Program-made: the position numbers and the translations under genes
Part shown: one piece after another, positions 11,447-24,267 of the stretch
Numbering within the stretch: the first letter of the stretch is position 1
How the letters are laid out: each line of letters starts with the position of its first letter
The notes under the pieces: model-generated
What the model was told of the DNA's origin: nothing
Database searches by the model: none
Seen by the model: only the letters and a program-made list of their open reading frames with translations
From: Hydractinia symbiolongicarpus
Taxonomy: Eukaryota > Cnidaria > Hydrozoa > Anthoathecata > Hydractiniidae
NCBI RefSeq assembly: GCF_029227915.1
Contig: NC_079878.1
Span: forward strand, 33,135,501-33,199,500
Direction of reading: 5' to 3'
Length of the DNA: 64,000 bases

Positions 11447-13378
11447 GTGAAAAAATAATTTTAAAAATCGTTCTGGAAATGAGTTTACTCCCTGGGTACT
11501 TTCTTTGTATACTTCTGACTATACGGGCCGAGTCCGGGATTTAGGGAAATCGCAGGTTTTCGTTTGCCGGCGATTAAACTGCTTTTATTTAGCGTCTCAT
11601 CAAAAATGAAAACATTTTTGAAAACTACAAGTCTCATGCGTTTTAGTGGTGAAAAAGTAATTTAAAAAATCGTTCGGGAAATGAGTTTACTCCCTGGGTA
11701 CTTTCTTTGTATACTTTTGACTATACGGGCCAAGCCCGGGATTTACGGGAAATCGCGGGTTTTCGTTTGCCGGCGATAAAACTTCTTTTATTCAGCGTCT
11801 CATCAAAAATGAAAACATTTTTAAAAACTACAAGTCTGATGCGTTTTAGTGGTGAAAAAATAATTTAAAAAATCGTTCTGGAAATGAGTTTACTCCCTGG
11901 GTACTTTCTTTGTATACTTTTGACTATACGGGCCGAGTCCGGGATTTACGTGAAATCGCAGGTTTTCGTTTGCCGGCGATTAAACTGCTTTTATTCAGCG
12001 TCTCATCAAAAATGAAAACATTCTTGAAAACTACAAGTCTCATGCGTTTTAGTGGTGAAATAATAATTTAAAAAATCGTTTGGGAAATGAGTTTACTCCC
12101 TGGGTACTTTCTTTGTATACTTTTGACTATACGGGCCTAGTCCAGGATTTACGGGAAATGGCAGGTTTTCGTTTGCCAGCGAGTAAACTTCTTTTATTCA
12201 GCGTCTCATCAAAAATAAAAACATTTTTAAAAACTAAAAGTCTCATGCGTTTTAGTGGTGAAATAATAATTTAAAAAATCGTTTGGGAGATGAGTTTACT
12301 ACCTGGGTATTTTCTTTGTATACTTTTGACTATACGGGCCGAATCCAGGATTTTGCGGGAAATGGCAGGTTTTCGTTTGCCAGCGATTAAACTTCTTTTA
12401 TTCAGCGTCTCATCAAAAATGAAAACATTTTTAAAAACTACAAGTCTCATGCGTTTTAGTGGTGAAAAAGTAATTTAAAAAATCGTACGGGAAATGAGTT
12501 TACTCCCTGGGTACTTTCTTTGTATACTTTTGACTATACGGGCCAAGCCCGGGATTTACGGGAAATCGCAGGTTTTCGTTTACCGGCGATTAAACTTCTT
12601 TTATTCAGCGTCTCATCAAAAATGAAAACATTTTTGAAAGTACAAGTCTCATGCGTTTTAGTGATGAAAAAATAATTTAAAAAATCGTTCGGGAAATGAA
12701 TTTACTCCCTGGGTACTTTCTTTGTATACTTTTGACTATACGGGCCAAGCCGGGATTTACGGGAAATCGCGGGTTTTCGTTTGCCGGCGATTAAACTTCT
12801 TTTATTCAGCGTCTCATCAAAAATGAAAACATTTTTAAAAACTACAAGTCTTATGCGTTTTAGTGGTGAAAAAATAATTTAAAAAATCGTTCTGGAAATG
12901 AGTTTACTCACAGGGTGCTTTCTTTGTATACATTCGACTATACGGGCCAAGCCCGGGATTTACGGGAAATCGCGGGTTTTTGTTTTCCGGCGATTAAACC
13001 TCTTTCATTACGCGTCTGATCAAAAATGAAAACATTTTTAAAACTACAAGTCTCATGCGTTTTAGTGGTGAAAAAAAAAATTTAAAAAATCGTTCGGGAA
13101 ATGAGTTTACTCCCTGGGTACTTTCTTTGTATACATTCGACTATACGGGCCAAGCCCCGAATTTACGGGAAAACGCGGGATTTCGTTTGCCGGCGATGAA
13201 ACCTCTTTCATTAAGCGTCTCATCAAAAATGAAAACATTTTTGAAAACTACAAGTCTCAGGCGTTTTAGTGGTGAAAAAATAATTTAAAAAATCGTTCGG
13301 GAAATGAGTTTACTCCCTGGGTACTTTCTTTGTATGCTTTTGACTATACGGGCCGAGTCCGGGATTTACGGGAAATCG
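11447..13378 (+). repeat. 10-monomer duplication, copy 2
   Basis: The block parallels 9420-11350, with the same rare variants in the same order: GATTTAGGGA at 11538, GAGTAAAC at 12181, TATTTTCTTT at 12309, AGTACAAGTC at 12639, TACGCGTCT at 13009 and TGTATGCTTTT at 13331. Copy-specific changes include GAATCCAGGATTTTGCGGG near 12350, AGTGATGAAA near 12661 and CTCAGGCG near 13258. After about 13378 it departs from copy 1 with GCGGATTTTCG and a CCCATCAAAAATG monomer. Confidence 0.88.
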
Positions 13379-16137
13379 CGGATTTTCGTTTGCCGGCGAT
13401 TAAACTTCTTTTATTCAGCGTCCCATCAAAAATGAAAACATTTTTGAAAACTACAAGTCTCATGCGTTTTAGTGGTGAAAAAGTAATTTAAAAAATCGTT
13501 CGGGAAATGAGTTTACTCCCTGGGTACTTTCTTTGTATACTTTTGACTATACGGGCCAAGCCCGGGATTTACGGGAAATCGCGGGTTTTCGTTTGCCGGC
13601 GATTAAACTTCTTTTATTCAGCGTCTCATCAAAAATGAAAACATTTTTAAAAACTACAAGTCTTTTGCGTTTTAGTGATGAGAAAATAATTTAAAAAATC
13701 GTTCGGGAAATGAGTTTACTCCCTGGGTACTTTCTTTGTATACTTTTGACTATATGGGCCAAGCCGGAATTTACGGGAAATCGCGGGTTTTCGTTTGCCG
13801 GCGATTAAACTTCTTTTATTCAGCGTCTCATCAAAAATGAAAACATTTTTAAAAACTACAAGTCTTATGCGTTTTAGTGGTGAAAAAATAATTTAAAAAA
13901 TCGTTCTGAAAATGAGATTACTCCCTGGGTACATTCTTTGTATACTTTTGACTATACGGGCCGAGTCCAGGATTTACGGGAAATGGCAGGTTTTCGTTTG
14001 CCGGCGAGTAAACTTCTTTTATTCAGCGTCTCATCAAAAATGAAAACATTTTTAAAAACTAAAAGTCTCATGCGTTTTAGTGGTGAAAAAATAATTTAAA
14101 AAATCGTTCGGGAAATGAGTTTACTCCCTGGGTACTTTCTTTGTATACTTTTGACTATACGGGCCATGCCGGGATATACGGGAAATCGCGGGTTTTCGTT
14201 TGCCGGCGATTAAACTTCCTTTATTCAGCGTCTCATCAAAAATGAAAACATTTTTAAAAACTACAAGTCTTATGCGTTTTAGTGGTGAAAAAATAATTTA
14301 AAAAATCGTTCTGGAAATGAGTTTACTCACAGGGTACTTTCTTTGTATATATTCGACTATACGGGCCAAGCCCGGGATTTACAGGAAATCGCGGGTTTTC
14401 GTTTGCCGGCGATTAAACTTCTTTTATTCAGCGTCTCATCAAAAATGAAAATATTTCCAAAAACTACAAGTCTTATGCGTTTTAGTGGTGAAAAAATAAT
14501 TTAAAAAATCGTTCTGGAAATGAGTTTACTCCCTGGGTACTTTCTTTGTATACTTTTGACTATACGGGCCGAGTCCGGGATTTAGGGAAATCGCAGGTTT
14601 TCGTTTGCCGGCGATTAAACTGCTTTTATTTAGCGTCTCATCAAAAATGAAAACATTTTTGAAAACTACAAGTCTCACGCGTTTTAGTGGTGAAAAAGTA
14701 ATTTAAAAAATCGTTCGGGAAATGAGTTTACTCCCTGGGTACTTTCTTTGTATACTTTTGACTATACGGGCCAAGCCCGGGATTTACGGGAAATCGCGGG
14801 TTTTCGTTTGCCGGCGATTAAACTTCTTTTATTCAGCGTCTCATCAAAAATGAAAACATTTTTAAAAACTACAAGTCTTATGCGTTTTGGTGGTGAAAAA
14901 ATAATTTAAAAAATCGTTCTGGAAATGAGTTTACTCCCTGGGTACTTTCTTTGTATACTTTTGACTATACGGGCCGAGTCCGGGATTTACGGGAAATCGC
15001 AGGTTTTCGTTTGCCGGCGATTAAACTGCTTTTATTCAGCGTCTCATCAAAAATGAAAACATTTTTAAAAACTAAAAGTCTCATGCGTTTTAGTGGTGAA
15101 AAAATAATTTAAAAAATCGTTCGGGAAATGAGTTTACTCCCTGGATACTTTCTTTGTATACTTTTGACTATTACGGCCAAGCCGGGATTTACGGGAAATC
15201 GCGGGTTTTCGTTTGCAGGCGATTAAACTTCTTTTATTCAGCGTCTCATCAAAAATGAAAACATTTTTAAAAACTACAAGTCTTATGCGTTTTAGTGGTG
15301 AAAAAATAATTTAAAAAATCGTTCTCGAAATGAGTTTACTCACAGGGTGCTTTCTTTGTATACATTCGACTATACGGGTCAAGCCCGGGATTTACGGGAA
15401 ATCGCGGGTTTTCGTTTTCCGGCGAGTAAACTTCTTTTATTCAGCGTCTCATCAAAAATGAAAACATTTTTAAAAACTAAAAGTCTCATGCGTTTTAGTG
15501 GTGAAAAAATAATTTAAAAAATCGTTCTCGAAATGAGTTTACTCACAGGGTGCTTTCTTCGTATACTTTTGAATATACGGGTCAAGCCCGGGATTTACGG
15601 GAAATCGCGGGTTTTCGTTTTCCGGCGAGTAAACTTCTTTTATTCAGCGTCTCATCAAAAATGAAAACATTTTTAAAAACTAAAAGTCTCATGCGTTTTA
15701 GTGGTGAAAAAATAATTTAAAAAATCGTTCGGGAAATGAGTTTACTCCCTGGATACTTTCTTTGTATACTTTTGACTATTACGGCCAAGCCGGGATTTAC
15801 GGGAAATCGCGGGTTTTCGTTTGCCGGCGATTAAACTTCTTTTATTCAGCGTCTCATCAAAAATGAAAACATTTTTAAAAACTACAAGTCTTATGCGTTT
15901 TAGTGGTGAAAAAATAATTTAAAAAATCGTTCTCGAAATGAGTTTACTCACAGGGTGCTTTCTTTGTATACATTCGACTATACGGGTCAAGCCCGGTATT
16001 TACGGGAAATCGCGGGTTTTCGTTTTCCGGCGATTAAACCTCTTTCATTAAGTGTCTCATCAAAAATGAAAACATTTTTAAAAACTACAAGTCTCATGCG
16101 TTTTAGTGGTGAAATAATAATTTAAAAAATCGTTTGG
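13379..16137 (+). repeat. Mixed monomers with a local trimer duplication
   Basis: The stretch begins with type B monomers bearing GAAAAAGTAATTT. Near 14579 it re-uses the GATTTAGGGA/ACTGCTTTTATTTAG monomer that starts the 10-mer blocks, preceded by AATATTTCCAAAA. From about 15062 a three-monomer unit is repeated: the odd CTATTACGGCC variant occurs at 15171 and 15779, 608 bp apart. CAGGGTGCTTTC follows near 15346, 15548 and 15953. The second trimer is incomplete and runs into the 16.1 kb block. Confidence 0.8.
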
Positions 16138-18165
16138 GAAATGAGTTTACTCCCTGGGTACTTTCTTTGTATACTTTTGACTATACGGGCCGAGTCCGGG
16201 ATTTACGGGAAATCGCAGGTTTTCGTTTGCCGGCGATTAAACTTCTTTTATTCAGCGTCTCATCAAAAATGAAAACATTTTTGAAAACTACAAGTCTCAT
16301 ACGTTTTAGTGGTGAAAAAATAATTTAAAAATTCGTTCGGGAAATGAGTTTACTCACTGGGTACTTTCCTTGTATACTTTTAACTATACGGGCCGAGTCC
16401 GGGATTTACGGGAAATCGCGGGTTTTTGTTTGCCGGCGATTAAACTGCTTTTATTCAGCGTCTCATCAAAAATGAAAACATTTTTGAAAACTACAAGTCT
16501 CATGCGTTTTAGTGGTGAAAAAATAATTTAAAAAATCGTTTGGGAAATGAGTTTACTCCCTGGGTACTTTCTTTGTATACTTTTGACTATACTGGCCGAG
16601 TCCAAGATTTACGGGAAATCGCAGGTTTTCGTTTGCCGGCGATTAAACTTCTTTTATTCACCGTCTCATCAAAAATGAAAACATTTTTAAAAACTACAAG
16701 TCTCATGCGTTTTAGTGCTGAAAAAATAATTTAAAAAATCGTTCGGAAAATGAGTTTACTCCCTGGGTGCTTTCTTTGTATACTTTTGACTATGCGGGCC
16801 GAGTCCGGAATTTACGGGAAATGGCGGGTTTTTGTTTGCCGGCGATTAATCGTCTTTTATTCAGCGTCTCATCAAAAATGAAAACATTTTTAAAAACTAC
16901 AAGTCTCATGCGTTTTAGTGGTGAAAAAATAATTTAAAAAATCGTCGGGAAATGAGTTTACTCCCTGGGTACTTTCTTTGTATACTTTTGACTATACGGG
17001 CCGAGACCGGGATTTACGGGAAATCGCGGGTTTTCATTTGCCGGCGATTAAACTTCTTTTATTCAGCGTCTCATCAAAAATGAAAACATTTTTAAAAACT
17101 ACAAGTCTTATGCGTTTTAGTGCTGAAAAAATAATTTAAAAAATCGTTCGGGAAATGAGTTTACTCCCTGGGTACTTTCTTTGTATACTTTTGACTATGC
17201 GGGCCGAGTTCGGGGTTTACGGGAAATGGCGGGTTTTCGTTTGCCGGCGATTAAACGTCTTTTTTTCAGCGTCTCATCAAAAATAAAAACATTTTTGAAA
17301 ACTACTAGTCTCATGCGTTTTAGTGGTGAAAAATAATTTAAAAAATCGTTCGGGAAATGAGTTTACTCCCTGGGTACTTTCTTTGTATACTTTTGATTAT
17401 ACGGGCCGAGTCCAGGGTTTACAGGAAATGGCGGGTTTTCGTTTGCCGGCGATTAAACTTCTTTTATTCAGCGTCTCATCAAAAATGAAAACACTTTGAA
17501 AACTACAAGTCTCATGCGTTTTAGTGGTGAAAAAATAATTTAAAAAATCGTTCGGGAAATAAGTTTACTCCCTGGGTACTTTCTTTGTATACTTTTGATT
17601 ATACGGGCCGAGTCCAGGGTTTACGGGAAATGGCGGGTTTTCGTTTGCCGGCGATTAAACTTCTTTTATTCAGCGTCTCATCAAAAAAGGAAAACATTTT
17701 TAAAAACTACAAGTCTCATGGGCTTTAGTGGTGAAATAATAATTTAAAAAATCGTACGGGAAATGAGTTTACACCCTGGGTACTTTCTTATTATACTTTT
17801 GACTATACGGGCCGAGTCCGGGATTTACGGGAAATCGCAGGTTTTCGTTTGCCGGCGATTAAACTTCTTTCATTCAGCGTCTCATCAAAAATGAAAACAT
17901 TTTTGAAAACTACAAGGCTCATGCGTTTTAGTGGTGAAAATATAATTTAAAAAATCGTTCGGAGAATGAGTTTACTCCCTGGGTACTTTCTTTGTATACT
18001 TTTGACTATACGGGCCGAGTCCGGGATTTACGGGAAGTCGCGGGTTTTCGTTTGCCGGCGATTAAACTTCTTTCATTCAGCGTCTCATCAAAAATGAAAA
18101 CATTTTTAAAAACTACAAGTCTCATGCGTTTTAGTGCTGAAAAAATAATTTAAAAAATCGTTCGG
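16138..18165 (+). repeat. 2028 bp 10-monomer duplication, copy 1
   Basis: Ten monomers are followed directly by an apparently identical second set. Rare markers here are ATCGTCGGGAAAT near 16943, AAACACTTTGAAAAC with a 3-bp deletion at about 17490, AAAAAAGGAAAAC near 17685, GATTAATCGTC near 16855, CTACTAGTC near 17303 and CGGAGAATGAG near 17963. Each recurs 2028 bp later. I compared the two copies line by line and saw no difference inside the block. Confidence 0.92.
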
Positions 18166-20193
18166 GAAATGAGTTTACTCCCTGGGTACTTTCTTTGTAT
18201 ACTTTTGACTATACGGGCCGAGTCCGGGATTTACGGGAAATCGCAGGTTTTCGTTTGCCGGCGATTAAACTTCTTTTATTCAGCGTCTCATCAAAAATGA
18301 AAACATTTTTGAAAACTACAAGTCTCATACGTTTTAGTGGTGAAAAAATAATTTAAAAATTCGTTCGGGAAATGAGTTTACTCACTGGGTACTTTCCTTG
18401 TATACTTTTAACTATACGGGCCGAGTCCGGGATTTACGGGAAATCGCGGGTTTTTGTTTGCCGGCGATTAAACTGCTTTTATTCAGCGTCTCATCAAAAA
18501 TGAAAACATTTTTGAAAACTACAAGTCTCATGCGTTTTAGTGGTGAAAAAATAATTTAAAAAATCGTTTGGGAAATGAGTTTACTCCCTGGGTACTTTCT
18601 TTGTATACTTTTGACTATACTGGCCGAGTCCAAGATTTACGGGAAATCGCAGGTTTTCGTTTGCCGGCGATTAAACTTCTTTTATTCACCGTCTCATCAA
18701 AAATGAAAACATTTTTAAAAACTACAAGTCTCATGCGTTTTAGTGCTGAAAAAATAATTTAAAAAATCGTTCGGAAAATGAGTTTACTCCCTGGGTGCTT
18801 TCTTTGTATACTTTTGACTATGCGGGCCGAGTCCGGAATTTACGGGAAATGGCGGGTTTTTGTTTGCCGGCGATTAATCGTCTTTTATTCAGCGTCTCAT
18901 CAAAAATGAAAACATTTTTAAAAACTACAAGTCTCATGCGTTTTAGTGGTGAAAAAATAATTTAAAAAATCGTCGGGAAATGAGTTTACTCCCTGGGTAC
19001 TTTCTTTGTATACTTTTGACTATACGGGCCGAGACCGGGATTTACGGGAAATCGCGGGTTTTCATTTGCCGGCGATTAAACTTCTTTTATTCAGCGTCTC
19101 ATCAAAAATGAAAACATTTTTAAAAACTACAAGTCTTATGCGTTTTAGTGCTGAAAAAATAATTTAAAAAATCGTTCGGGAAATGAGTTTACTCCCTGGG
19201 TACTTTCTTTGTATACTTTTGACTATGCGGGCCGAGTTCGGGGTTTACGGGAAATGGCGGGTTTTCGTTTGCCGGCGATTAAACGTCTTTTTTTCAGCGT
19301 CTCATCAAAAATAAAAACATTTTTGAAAACTACTAGTCTCATGCGTTTTAGTGGTGAAAAATAATTTAAAAAATCGTTCGGGAAATGAGTTTACTCCCTG
19401 GGTACTTTCTTTGTATACTTTTGATTATACGGGCCGAGTCCAGGGTTTACAGGAAATGGCGGGTTTTCGTTTGCCGGCGATTAAACTTCTTTTATTCAGC
19501 GTCTCATCAAAAATGAAAACACTTTGAAAACTACAAGTCTCATGCGTTTTAGTGGTGAAAAAATAATTTAAAAAATCGTTCGGGAAATAAGTTTACTCCC
19601 TGGGTACTTTCTTTGTATACTTTTGATTATACGGGCCGAGTCCAGGGTTTACGGGAAATGGCGGGTTTTCGTTTGCCGGCGATTAAACTTCTTTTATTCA
19701 GCGTCTCATCAAAAAAGGAAAACATTTTTAAAAACTACAAGTCTCATGGGCTTTAGTGGTGAAATAATAATTTAAAAAATCGTACGGGAAATGAGTTTAC
19801 ACCCTGGGTACTTTCTTATTATACTTTTGACTATACGGGCCGAGTCCGGGATTTACGGGAAATCGCAGGTTTTCGTTTGCCGGCGATTAAACTTCTTTCA
19901 TTCAGCGTCTCATCAAAAATGAAAACATTTTTGAAAACTACAAGGCTCATGCGTTTTAGTGGTGAAAATATAATTTAAAAAATCGTTCGGAGAATGAGTT
20001 TACTCCCTGGGTACTTTCTTTGTATACTTTTGACTATACGGGCCGAGTCCGGGATTTACGGGAAGTCGCGGGTTTTCGTTTGCCGGCGATTAAACTTCTT
20101 TCATTCAGCGTCTCATCAAAAATGAAAACATTTTTAAAAACTACAAGTCTCATGCGTTTTAGTGCTGAAAAAATAATTTAAAAAATCGTTCGG
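18166..20193 (+). repeat. 2028 bp 10-monomer duplication, copy 2
   Basis: This is the adjacent tandem copy of 16138-18165, with ATCGTCGGGAAAT near 18971, AAACACTTTGAAAAC near 19518 and AAAAAAGGAAAAC near 19713. It departs from copy 1 just past its end, at about 20206, where TTTACGCCCTGGG and TATGCGGGCC replace TTTACTCCCTGGG and TATACGGGCC. Perfect tandem identity means either a very recent unequal exchange or an assembly artefact. Confidence 0.92.
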
Positions 20194-21987
20194 GAAATGA
20201 GTTTACGCCCTGGGTACTTTCTTTGTATACTTTTGACTATGCGGGCCGAGTCCGGGGTTTACGGGAAATGGCGGGTTTTCTTTTGCCGGCGATTAAACGT
20301 CTTTTTTTCAGCGTCTCATCAAAAATGAAAACATTTTTGAAAACTACTAGTCTCATGCGTTTTAGTGGTGAAAAATAATTTAAAAAATCGTTCGGGAAAT
20401 GAGTTTACTCCCTGGGTACTTTCTTTGTATACTTTTGACTATACGGGCCGAGTCCAGGGTTTACGGGAAATGGCGGGTTTTCGTTTGCCGGCGATTAAAC
20501 TTCTTTTATTCAGCGTCTCATCAAAAATGAAAACATTTTTAAAAACTACAAATCTCATGGGCTTTAGTGGTGAAATAATAATTTAAAAAATCGTTCGGGA
20601 AATGAGTATACACCCTGGGTACTATCTTATTATACTTTTGACTATACGGGCCGAGTCCGGGATTTACGGGAAATCGCGGGTTTTCGTTTGCCGGCGATTA
20701 AACTTCTTTAATTCAGCGTCTCATCAAAAATGAAAACATTTTTGAAAACTACAAGTCTCATGCGTTTTAGTGCTGAAAAAAAAATTTAAAAAATCGTTCG
20801 GGAAATGAGTTTACTCCCTGGGTACTTTCTTTGTATACTTTTGACTATACGGGCCGAGTCCAGGGTTTACGGGAAATGGCGGGTTTTCGTTTGCCGGCGA
20901 TTAAACTTCTTTTATTCAGCGTCTCATCAAAAATGAAAACATTTTTAAAAACTACAAATCTCATGGGCTTTAGTGGTGAAATAATAATTTAAAAAATCGT
21001 TCGGGAAATGAGTATACACCCTGGGTACTATCTTATTATACTTTTGACTATACGGGCCGAGTCCGGGATTTACGGGAAATCGCGGGTTTTCGTTTGCCGG
21101 CGATTAAACTTCTTTAATACAGCGTCTCATCAAAAATGAAAACATTTTTGAAAACTACAAGTCTCATGCGTTTTAGTGCTGAAAAAAAAATTTAAAAAAT
21201 CGTTCGGGAAATGAGTTTACTCCATGGGTACTTTCTTTGTATACTTTTGACTATGCCGGCTGAGTCCGGGGTTTACGGGAAATGGCGGGTTTTCGTTTTC
21301 CGGCGATTAAACGTCTTTTATTCAGCGTCTCATCAAAAATGAAAACATTTTTGAAAACTACTAGTCTCATGCGTTTTAGTGGTGAAAAAATAATTTAAAA
21401 AATTGTTCAGGAAATGAGTTTACTCCCTGGGTACTTTCTTTGTATACTTTTGATTATACGGGCCAAGTCCAGGGTTTACGGGAAATGGCGGGTTTTTGTT
21501 TGCCGGCGATTAAACTTCTTTTATTCAGCGTCTCATCAAAAATGAAAACATTTTTAAAAACTACAAGTCTCATGGGCTTTAGTGGTGAAATAATAATTTA
21601 AAAAATCGTTCGGGAAATGAGTGTACACCCTGGGTACTATCTTATTATACTTTTGACTATACGGGCCGAGTCCGGAATTTACGGGAAATCGCAGGTTTTC
21701 GTTTGCCGGCGATTAAACTTCTTTCATTCAGCGTCTCATCAAAAATGACAACATTTTTGAAAACTACAAGTCTCATGCGTTTTAGTGGTGAAAATATAAT
21801 TTAAAAAATCGTTCGGGAAATGAGTTTACTCCCTGGGTACTTTCTTTGTATACTTTTGACTATGCGGGCCGAGTCCGGGGTTTACGGGAAATGGCGGGTT
21901 TTCGTTTGCCGGCGATTAAACGTCTTTTTTTCAGCGTCTCATCAAAAATGAAAACATTTTTGAAAACAACTAGTCTCATGCGTTTTA
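20194..21987 (+). repeat. 6-mer HOR family, first (8-monomer) unit
   Basis: Monomer order is a-b-c-b-c-f-g-h. a: TATGCGGGCC, GGGGTTTAC, CGTCTTTTTTT, CTACTAG. b: CCAGGGTTTACGGGAAATGG, CATGGGCTTTAG. c: GAGTATACACCCTGGG, CTTATTATAC, CTTCTTTAATTCAG, GTGCTGAAAAAAAAA. f: TCCATGGGTAC, TATGCCGGCTGAG, GTTTTCCGGC. g: GATTATACGGGCCAAGTCC. h: CCGGAATTTACGGG, ATGACAACATT. The b-c pair is present twice, so the marker GTGGTGAAAAATAATTT recurs after 1623 bp (20365 to 21988) instead of 1217. Confidence 0.85.
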
Positions 21988-24267
21988 GTGGTGAAAAATA
22001 ATTTAAAAAATCGTTCGGGAAATGAGTTTACTCCCTGGGTACTTTCTTTGTATACTTTTGACTATACGGGCCGAGTCCAGGGTTTACGGGAAATGGCGGG
22101 TTTTCGTTTGCCGGCGATTAAACTTCTTTTATTCAGCGTCTCATCAAAAATGAAAACATTTTTAAAAACTACAAATCTCATGGGCTTTAGTGGTGAAATA
22201 ATAATTTAAAAAATCGTTCGGGAAATGAGTATACACCCTGGGTACTATCTTATTATACTTTTGACTATACGGGCCGAGTCCGGGATTTACGGGAAATCGC
22301 GGGTTTTCGTTTGCCGGCGATTAAACTTCTTTAATTCAGCGTCTCATCAAAAATGAAAACATTTTTGAAAACTACAAGTCTCATGCGTTTTAGTGCTGAA
22401 AAAAAAATTTAAAAAATCGTTCGGGAAATGAGTTTACTCCATGGGTACTTTCTTTGTATACTTTTGACTATGCCGGCTGAGTCCGGGGTTTACGGGAAAT
22501 GGCGGATTTTCGTTTTCCGGCGATTAAACGTCTTTTATTCAGCGTCTCATCAAAAATGAAAACATTTTTGAAAACTACTAGTCTCATGCGTTTTAGTGGT
22601 GAAAAAATAATTTAAAAAATTGTTCAGGAAATGAGTTTACTCCCTGGGTACTTTCTTTGTATACTTTTGATTATACGGGCCAAGTCCAGGGTTTACGGGA
22701 ATTGGCGGGTTTTTGTTTGCCGGCGATTAAACTTCTTTTATTCAGCGTCTCATCAAAAATGAAAACATTTTTAAAAACTACAAGTCTCATGGGCTTTAGT
22801 GGTGAAATAATAATTTAAAAAATCGTTCGGGAAATGAGTATACACCCTGGGTACTATCTTATTATACTTTTGACTATACGGGCCGAGTCCGGAATTTACG
22901 GGAAATCGCAGGTTTTCGTTTGCCGGCGATTAAACTTCTTTCATTCAGCGTCTCATCAAAAATGACAACATTTTTGAAAACTACAAGTCTCATGCGTTTT
23001 AGTGGTGAAAATATAATTTAAAAAATCGTTCGGGAAATGAGTTTACTCCCTGGGTACTTTCTTTGTATACTTTTGACTATGCGGGCCGAGTCCGGGGTTT
23101 ACGGGAAATGGCGGGTTTTCGTTTGCCGGCGATTAAACGTCTTTTTTTCAGCGTCTCATCAAAAATGAAAACATTTTTGAAAACAACTAGTCTCATGCGT
23201 TTTAGTGGTGAAAAATAATTTAAAAAATCGTTCGGGAAATGAGTTTACTCCCTGGGTACTTTCTTTGTATACTTTTGACTATACGGGCCGAGTCCAGGGT
23301 TTACGGGAAATGGCGGGTTTTCGTTTGCCGGCGATTAAACTTCTTTTATTCAGCGTCTCATCAAAAATGAAAACATTTTTAAAAACTACAAATCTCATGG
23401 GCTTTAGTGGTGAAATAATAATTTAAAAAATCGTTCGGGAAATGAGTATACACCCTGGGTACTATCTTATTATACTTTTGACTATACGGGCCGAGTCCGG
23501 GATTTACGGGAAATCGCGGGTTTTCGTTTGCCGGCGATTAAACTTCTTTAATTCAGCGTCTCATCAAAAATGAAAACATTTTTGAAAACTACAAGTCTCA
23601 TGCGTTTTAGTGCTGAAAAAAAAATTTAAAAAATCGTTCGGGAAATGAGTTTACTCCATGGGTACTTTCTTTGTATACTTTTGACTATGCCGGCTGAGTC
23701 CGGGGTTTACGGGAAATGGCGGATTTTCGTTTTCCGGCGATTAAACGTCTTTTATTCAGCGTCTCATCAAAAATGAAAACATTTTTGAAAACTACTAGTC
23801 TCATGCGTTTTAGTGGTGAAAAAATAATTTAAAAAATTGTTCAGGAAATGAGTTTACTCCCTGGGTACTTTCTTTGTATACTTTTGATTATACGGGCCAA
23901 GTCCAGGGTTTACGGGAATTGGCGGGTTTTTGTTTGCCGGCGATTAAACTTCTTTTATTCAGCGTCTCATCAAAAATGAAAACATTTTTAAAAACTACAA
24001 GTCTCATGGGCTTTAGTGGTGAAATAATAATTTAAAAAATCGTTCGGGAAATGAGTATACACCCTGGGTACTATCTTATTATACTTTTGACTATACGGGC
24101 CGAGTCCGGAATTTACGGGAAATCGCAGGTTTTCGTTTGCCGGCGATTAAACTTCTTTCATTCAGCGTCTCATCAAAAATGACAACATTTTTGAAAACTA
24201 CAAGTCTCATGCGTTTTAGTGGTGAAAATATAATTTAAAAAATCGTTCGGGAAATGAGTTTACTCCC
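21988..24267 (+). repeat. 6-mer HOR (1217 bp), two further tandem units
   Basis: Two a-b-c-f-g-h units follow one another; the GTGGTGAAAAATAATTT marker at 21988 recurs at 23205, exactly 1217 bp on. They share private variants absent from the first unit: GAAAACAACTAGTC, GGCGGATTTTCGTTTTCC (near 22502 and 23719) and GGGAATTGGCGGG. The two units look identical to the eye. The series ends near 24268, where a CATTCGACTATACCGGCC monomer replaces the expected 'a' monomer. Confidence 0.9.
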
